From: CAYFQV01 sp964654185
GTDB lineage: Bacteria; Spirochaetota; Spirochaetia; DSM-27196; PWMO01
DNA: 64,000 nucleotides
Direction: 5' to 3'
Assembly (NCBI GenBank): GCA_964654185.1
Contig: CAZZIE010000004.1
Location: forward strand, 6,183-70,182
The notes under the pieces were generated by a model. It did not search any database. It was not told the DNA's origin and saw only the letters and a list, made by a program, of their open reading frames with translations. Shown one piece after another: positions 60,149 through 64,000 of this stretch. The position numbers and the translations under genes are program-made. Numbering within the stretch: the stretch's first letter is position 1; the number at the start of each line of letters is the position of its first letter.

Positions 60149-61939
60149 TTACGCCGACTCCAGGACCGCCTTGATCCGCCGAACTCCCTGAGAGGACGAC
60201 TGCTCCTTCTTGATCTTGAAGCGCCCGAGACGGCTGGTCCGGTCTACGTGGGGACCGCCGCAGACCTCCCTGGAGTAGTCGCCGATGCTGTACACCTTGA
60301 CCACCTCGTCGTAGCGCTCGCCGAAGAGCGCAATCGCGCCGTTTTCCTTGGCATCTTCGAGGGTCATGGTGTCCCAGGAGACCGGCAGGTCCCGCTCGAT
60401 CTGCTCGTTCACGATCCGCTCGACCTCCTGGATCTGCTCCGGGGTCATCTTCTCGGGGTGAGAGAAGTCGAAGCGGAGGCGCTCAGGCGTAATGTTGCTC
60501 CCCTTCTGCGCCACGTGATCGCCGAGAACATCTCGGAGCGCCTGATGGAGCAGATGCGTTGCCGTATGGAGCTTCGTCGTGTGCTCCGAGTGATCCGCCA
60601 GACCGCCCTTGAAGGTCGCCGAGGTATCGCTCTTGGACGCCTCCTGGTGCTTCCGGAAGGCCTCGTCGAAGCCCTCCCGGTCCACCGTGAGGCCGTGCTC
60701 CGCAGCGAGCTCCTCGGTGATCTCCACCGGGAAGCCGAAGGTGTCGTAGAGCTTGAAGGCCACGCGCCCGGGAATCACCCGGTCCGGATTACGCATGAGG
60801 TTCGGCAGCATCTTCTCGAACTCGTGCTCGCCCTTCTGGAGGGTAATGAGGAACTTCTCCTCCTCCTGGTGAAGCTCTTCGAGAACCTGGTCGCGCTTAT
60901 CGTAGAGGACCGGATAGGAGTCTTTGTACATGTCGATGACTGTGGCCGCCGGTTTGTGGAGGAAGCCCGCTTCCAGGCCGAGCTTTCGGCCATGCCGCAC
61001 GGCGCGCCGAATGAGACGCCTGAGGATGTAGCCCTGCCCGACGTTCGACGGCGACACCCCTCTCTCATCGCCAATAATGAAGCTCGCCGCCTTGACGTGG
61101 TCGCAGACAATGCGGATGGAGCGGTCCGACGCCTCCTCGGCGCTGTAGCGGGCGCCGGTAAGCTCCTCGACGTCGGCGATGATCGGCGTGAACAGCTCGG
61201 TCTCGTAGACGGAGGACTTACCCTGGAGAATGGCAATGGTCCGCTCAATGCCCATGCCGGTATCGACGCAGCGGCGCTCCAGCTCGTCGAAGGTGCCGTC
61301 CGCCTTGAGGTTGTACTGCATGAAGACGTCGTTCCAGATCTCCATGTACTTCCCGTCGGAGACTCCGGGGCGGCTCTTCGGGGTGCCGGGAATGCCGGTG
61401 TCGATGAACATCTCCGAGTCGGGGCCGCACGGTCCCGTCTGTCCCGCCGGTCCCCACCAGTTGTCGCTCCGCGGCAGCCGGTAAATACGTTCGTCGGGTA
61501 TGCCGAGACGCCGCCACACCGCGGCGGACTCTTCATCCGGCGGAACGTCCTCGTCGCCGGCGAAGACCGTGATCGAGAGCTTATCCGGTGAGATGCCGAG
61601 CCACTTCGGATCGGTGAGAAACTCCCAGCTCAGGAGGATCGCCTCCTCCTTGAAATAGTCCCCGAGGGACCAGTTTCCGAGCATCTCGAAGAAGGTGAGG
61701 TGGCTCGAGTCGCCGACTTCATCAATGTCGATGGTGCGGATGCACTTCTGATAATCCACCAGGCGCGTCCCCGCCGGGTGGGGTTGCCCCAGCAGGTACG
61801 GCACCAGCGGGTGCATCCCCGCCGTCGTGAAGAGGACGGTGGGATCGTTCTCCGGAATCAGGGAGCTCCCGGATATCTCCGCGTGTCCCTTCTCGACGAA
61901 GAAGTCGATGTATTTTTTGCGCAGTTCGTTGGCGGTCAT
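60149..61939 (-). CDS. alaS: Alanyl-tRNA synthetase, short form
   Basis: A 596-residue class II synthetase. The N-terminal motif 2 region and signature segments are present (FTTAGMHPLVPYLLG; FFEMLGNWSLGDYF; MQYN). The editing domain has its zinc ligands in HTATHLLHQALRDVLG and CGGPH. The sequence stops after the editing domain (SQGVRRIKAVLESA), so the C-terminal oligomerisation domain of most bacterial AlaRS (usually about 875 residues) is absent. Short AlaRS proteins are known in spirochaetes. ATG 61939 is the conserved start. Confidence 0.94.
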   Translation of the reverse strand: MTANELRKKYIDFFVEKGHAEISGSSLIPENDPTVLFTTAGMHPLVPYLLGQPHPAGTRLVDYQKCIRTIDIDEVGDSSHLTFFEMLGNWSLGDYFKEEAILLSWEFLTDPKWLGISPDKLSITVFAGDEDVPPDEESAAVWRRLGIPDERIYRLPRSDNWWGPAGQTGPCGPDSEMFIDTGIPGTPKSRPGVSDGKYMEIWNDVFMQYNLKADGTFDELERRCVDTGMGIERTIAILQGKSSVYETELFTPIIADVEELTGARYSAEEASDRSIRIVCDHVKAASFIIGDERGVSPSNVGQGYILRRLIRRAVRHGRKLGLEAGFLHKPAATVIDMYKDSYPVLYDKRDQVLEELHQEEEKFLITLQKGEHEFEKMLPNLMRNPDRVIPGRVAFKLYDTFGFPVEITEELAAEHGLTVDREGFDEAFRKHQEASKSDTSATFKGGLADHSEHTTKLHTATHLLHQALRDVLGDHVAQKGSNITPERLRFDFSHPEKMTPEQIQEVERIVNEQIERDLPVSWDTMTLEDAKENGAIALFGERYDEVVKVYSIGDYSREVCGGPHVDRTSRLGRFKIKKEQSSSQGVRRIKAVLESA

Positions 61940-62038
61940 GAGGCCGTTCCCTTTTGCTCTATCACTGTCGTATTGCTCAGTGTTTTCCTGCTCAGTGTTG
62001 TATTGGTCGGCGCTGTCGTGGTTCGGGTAGCCGCGGGG

Positions 62039-62533
62039 TCAGAAGTCCTCGATATCGGCTTCAGTCTCCGGCGTGAAGAACTCCGGAAAGGCGTAGACCA
62101 TGTTCCCGGTGCGTCGACGGACCCGGATCTCGGCGAAGCCGTTCTGGACGAGCTCCTCGAGCTTCTCCCGCGCCTCTCCGGCGGGGATGTTTGCTTCCAG
62201 GGCGATCTCCGACGGGGTCGTCATGCCGCCGTTCCGCTTTGCGGTCCGCAGGATCACGTGCTCCACGGAAACGTTGTCCGCGGACTCCTGCTCCATGCTG
62301 AGAAAGAGGTCCCGGGCTCCGCCCTGCGGTCCCTCCAGGCGACGCTTCAGATTCTCCTGGCGAACCTGCTCCGGAATGGTGAAGGCGTCATAGATCGTGC
62401 CCAGGCCGAAGATGCCGCCGGTCAGGAGGTAGATGATACCCGTACCGATCTTGCCCATGTAGATGCGGTGCAGACCGGCCACGCCGAAGAGCGAGGGTAT
62501 CCAGAAGAGGTAGGCGTAACGGACCGAGAACAC
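62039..62533 (-). CDS. TM2-domain membrane protein
   Basis: A 164-residue protein with a TM2 domain at residues 5-55: two helices (YAYLFWIPSLFGVAGLHRIYMG and TGIIYLLTGGIFGLGTIYDAF) with the family's HRxYxG and GxGTIxD turns. A soluble helical part follows (VEHVILRTAKRNGGMTTPSEIALEANIPAGEAREKLEELVQNGFAEIRVRR), which looks like a winged-helix region. Start GTG 62533 has GAAGGAG before it. Function unknown. Confidence 0.8.
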   Translation of the reverse strand: MFSVRYAYLFWIPSLFGVAGLHRIYMGKIGTGIIYLLTGGIFGLGTIYDAFTIPEQVRQENLKRRLEGPQGGARDLFLSMEQESADNVSVEHVILRTAKRNGGMTTPSEIALEANIPAGEAREKLEELVQNGFAEIRVRRRTGNMVYAFPEFFTPETEADIEDF

Positions 62534-62689
62534 AGAAACTCCTTCAATAGTCGCCGACTTGCATGGAATATACCGCGTACGGCCACGGCCGCTCAAGGCC
62601 GTCGCGCACCGCGTAATTGGCCCGTGAGGGCCATGGCGCCGGCGGAACAGTGGCTGTGCCGGCAACCAGAGCGACGACTCCGGCGACTG

Positions 62690-63823
62690 CTAAAGATACT
62701 CCTCGTCCGGCCGGCGGACAACCAGCGCCCCCTCCTCTTCCAGGCGCTGGAGGTAGCGAAGGAACTCCGTCGCCGCCGCGTCGGCATCGCTCTTGCGGAC
62801 GGGACCGAGGTGCGCGTACTCCTCCGAGATGATCTCCCGGCGGCGCTCGGAAACGCTGTGCAGAAGGCGGCTGCGGATCTTCTCCTCCTTGCCCTTCAGC
62901 AGGAGGGCGATGGTCCTGTCGTCGAACTCGCGCAGCACCTTCGAGAGGTCGCGGTCGTCAATGTACTCTAGTGTATCGATGGTGAAGAGGCGGTCGCGCA
63001 CATCCTCGGAAAGCTGCGGATCGCTCTCGGCGAGGTCGGTGAGGATGGCGTCTTCGTCTCGCACGTTCATGAAGCGGAGGATCCGGGCCAGCGCCTCGCG
63101 GCCGTCGACTTCCTCGGATACGACGCGGCCCTGTGTCTCGATTCGCGTGCGAAGGCCCTCCTCGATCCGATCGAGGGTCTCGGTGCTCACCTCTTCCATC
63201 CGGGCCATGCGCACCCCGACGCGCTGCTTCACGTCATCCGGAAGGAGGGAGAGCACCTTCGCCGCCTGTTCCGACGGCATGTTGCTCAGGACGACGCTGA
63301 TCACGGCATCCGACTCCGCCCGGAGCAGCGTCACGATCTGCTGCGGCTCGATCTCACCCAGGAAGGCGAAGCGCTTCTCGCCGCGCCGCGCCCGGACGAG
63401 CTTCATGAACTCCCCGGCACGCTCCCCGCCGAAGGCCGCCTCCAGCATCTCTGCAGCCACCCCGGGCCCCGCCTTGAGGTCGCCGCTCTCTTTCCTGGGA
63501 ACGCTCCGGAGCCAGTGCTCCACCTCGCTCCGTCGCACCGATTTGGTGGCGGCAACCCGCGCCATGAGCGCCTCGACCTGATCCTCCGGCAGATGCTTCA
63601 GCACCTCCGATGCGCGATCGGTCCCCAGCGCCACGAGCAACCGCGCCGCCTTGTCGAGGCCCTCTTCGGAAACGGTCTTCTCGAAGCCCGATGGGAGGTC
63701 GGCAGCTTCGCGCCGCCCGCCCGATTGCGCACGGGAGGTGCCGGAGCCCTGCGGCGGTGTCGTGCCGGAGTCCTTGCCTTTGCCCTTCTGGTACGCCCGG
63801 AGGCGCTCTTCGTTTGGATCCAT
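62690..63823 (-). CDS. fliG1: FliG paralogue (flagellar motor switch family)
   Basis: A 377-residue FliG homologue with the repeated armadillo-like units and the C-terminal motor domain (DTLEYIDDRDLSKVLREFDDRTIALLLKG, core DDRDLSKVLREFDDRTIALL; then SERRREIISEEYAHLGPVRKSDADAAATEF). In place of the RDD segment that in FliG provides two torque acids there is SEE, still acidic. Residues 1-45 are Pro/Gly/Ser rich. Spirochaetes usually carry two FliG proteins; this gene lies outside the main flagellar cluster in this window, so I read it as the FliG1 type, with a role not settled. Confidence 0.83.
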   Translation of the reverse strand: MDPNEERLRAYQKGKGKDSGTTPPQGSGTSRAQSGGRREAADLPSGFEKTVSEEGLDKAARLLVALGTDRASEVLKHLPEDQVEALMARVAATKSVRRSEVEHWLRSVPRKESGDLKAGPGVAAEMLEAAFGGERAGEFMKLVRARRGEKRFAFLGEIEPQQIVTLLRAESDAVISVVLSNMPSEQAAKVLSLLPDDVKQRVGVRMARMEEVSTETLDRIEEGLRTRIETQGRVVSEEVDGREALARILRFMNVRDEDAILTDLAESDPQLSEDVRDRLFTIDTLEYIDDRDLSKVLREFDDRTIALLLKGKEEKIRSRLLHSVSERRREIISEEYAHLGPVRKSDADAAATEFLRYLQRLEEEGALVVRRPDEEYL

Positions 63824-63878
63824 CTCTGGATAGAGCTTATGCGGCCGCCCCGATCCCGGTCAACACGCGATACGGCGC

Positions 63879-63907
63879 TTGACACTCACAGGGGATTCAC
63901 ATAGTAT
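63879..63907 (+). promoter_or_regulatory. tRNA-Phe promoter
   Basis: TTGACA (63879-63884), 17-base spacer and TAGTAT (63902-63907), 20 bases before the tRNA 5' end. A strong sigma-70 match, as expected for a stable RNA. Confidence 0.75.
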
Positions 63908-63927
63908 CGCTTCGAAATCTTGCACAT

Positions 63928-64000
63928 GCCGCTGTAGCTCAGTCGGTAGAGCAGGGGACTGAAAATCCCCGTGTCATCGGTTCGATTCCGATCGGCGGCA
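63928..64000 (+). tRNA. tRNA-Phe (anticodon GAA)
   Basis: A complete 73-base cloverleaf ending at the window edge: acceptor GCCGCTG/CGGCGGC with discriminator A, D-arm GCTC-GAGC, anticodon stem GGGGA/TCCCC around CTGAAAA, T-arm ATCGG-TTCGATT-CCGAT. The anticodon GAA specifies Phe. Whether CCA is encoded lies outside the window. Confidence 0.97.

Noticed and set aside
1..64000. Prophage, integrated element or insertion sequence
   Set aside because: No transposase, integrase, recombinase or att-like repeat was seen; the only tRNA is at the far right edge and its flank lies outside the window.

Overview
The window is GC-rich chromosomal DNA, most likely from a free-living anaerobic member of the Spirochaetota. 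The pointers are: a FliG paralogue at the right end, a long CHASE2-type adenylate cyclase at the left end, a specialised NusG paralogue (LoaP/RfaH type) heading a surface-sugar gene pair, outer-membrane barrels and a FecR-like protein, a short alanyl-tRNA synthetase, and ferredoxin-centred energy metabolism ([FeFe] hydrogenase HydABC, NfnAB, and an Mbx-type complex-I relative). The placement is inference; no ribosomal RNA is present. No stretch over about 300 bases lacks a gene; the longest gaps are 10038-10328 and 6170-6431, both annotated.

Layout. 1-2025 (-) is the N-terminal part of a CHASE2-adenylate cyclase. 2159-6169 (+) is an envelope cluster (exported protein, beta-barrel, FecR-domain protein, lipoprotein). 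6432-7460 (-) is another outer-membrane protein. 7594-10037 (-) is nfnBA. 10329-21903 (-) is a twelve-gene operon in the order of archaeal mbxABCDFGHH'MJKLN, coding for a ferredoxin-linked, Mrp-antiporter-coupled respiratory complex. Here H and H' are one 1149-residue protein and N is fused to a GltD-type flavoprotein. 22110-24770 holds small genes (thioredoxin-fold protein, sugar-nucleotide epimerase family, M23 peptidase, SIMPL protein). 24810-27905 is an SDR, a TetR regulator and a thiolase joined by three related operator-like sites. 28010-30917 holds DUF4168, PilZ, nitroreductase and YihY proteins. 31106-36607 (-) is hydCBA, whose HydB also carries a C-terminal GltD module. 36772-40319 holds a FliG-like small protein, an RlpA-like/SPOR protein with a long Glu-Pro repeat, and an exported protein. 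40614-47253 (+) is a NusG paralogue, a sugar dehydratase, an aminotransferase and a divergent three-subunit molybdenum hydroxylase. 47376-59928 (+) holds dnaE, yggT, recG, rsmD, hisZ, hisG, hisB, two TPR genes and an rlmN-like gene. 60149-63823 (-) holds alaS, a TM2 protein and a fliG paralogue. 63928-64000 (+) is tRNA-Phe.

How it fits together. HydABC, NfnAB and the Mbx-like complex all exchange electrons between ferredoxin and NAD(P)(H), or between ferredoxin and an ion-pumping membrane arm. All three contain a GltD-type flavin module, free in NfnB and fused in the other two. The nfn and mbx operons also share a promoter layout: the same -35 hexamer, a 17-base spacer, and an identical 12-mer exactly 19 bases beyond the -10 element. 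This suggests common control and is the most interesting regulatory signal in the window. The modified metal-site motifs of the Mbx-like catalytic subunits argue against hydrogenase activity.
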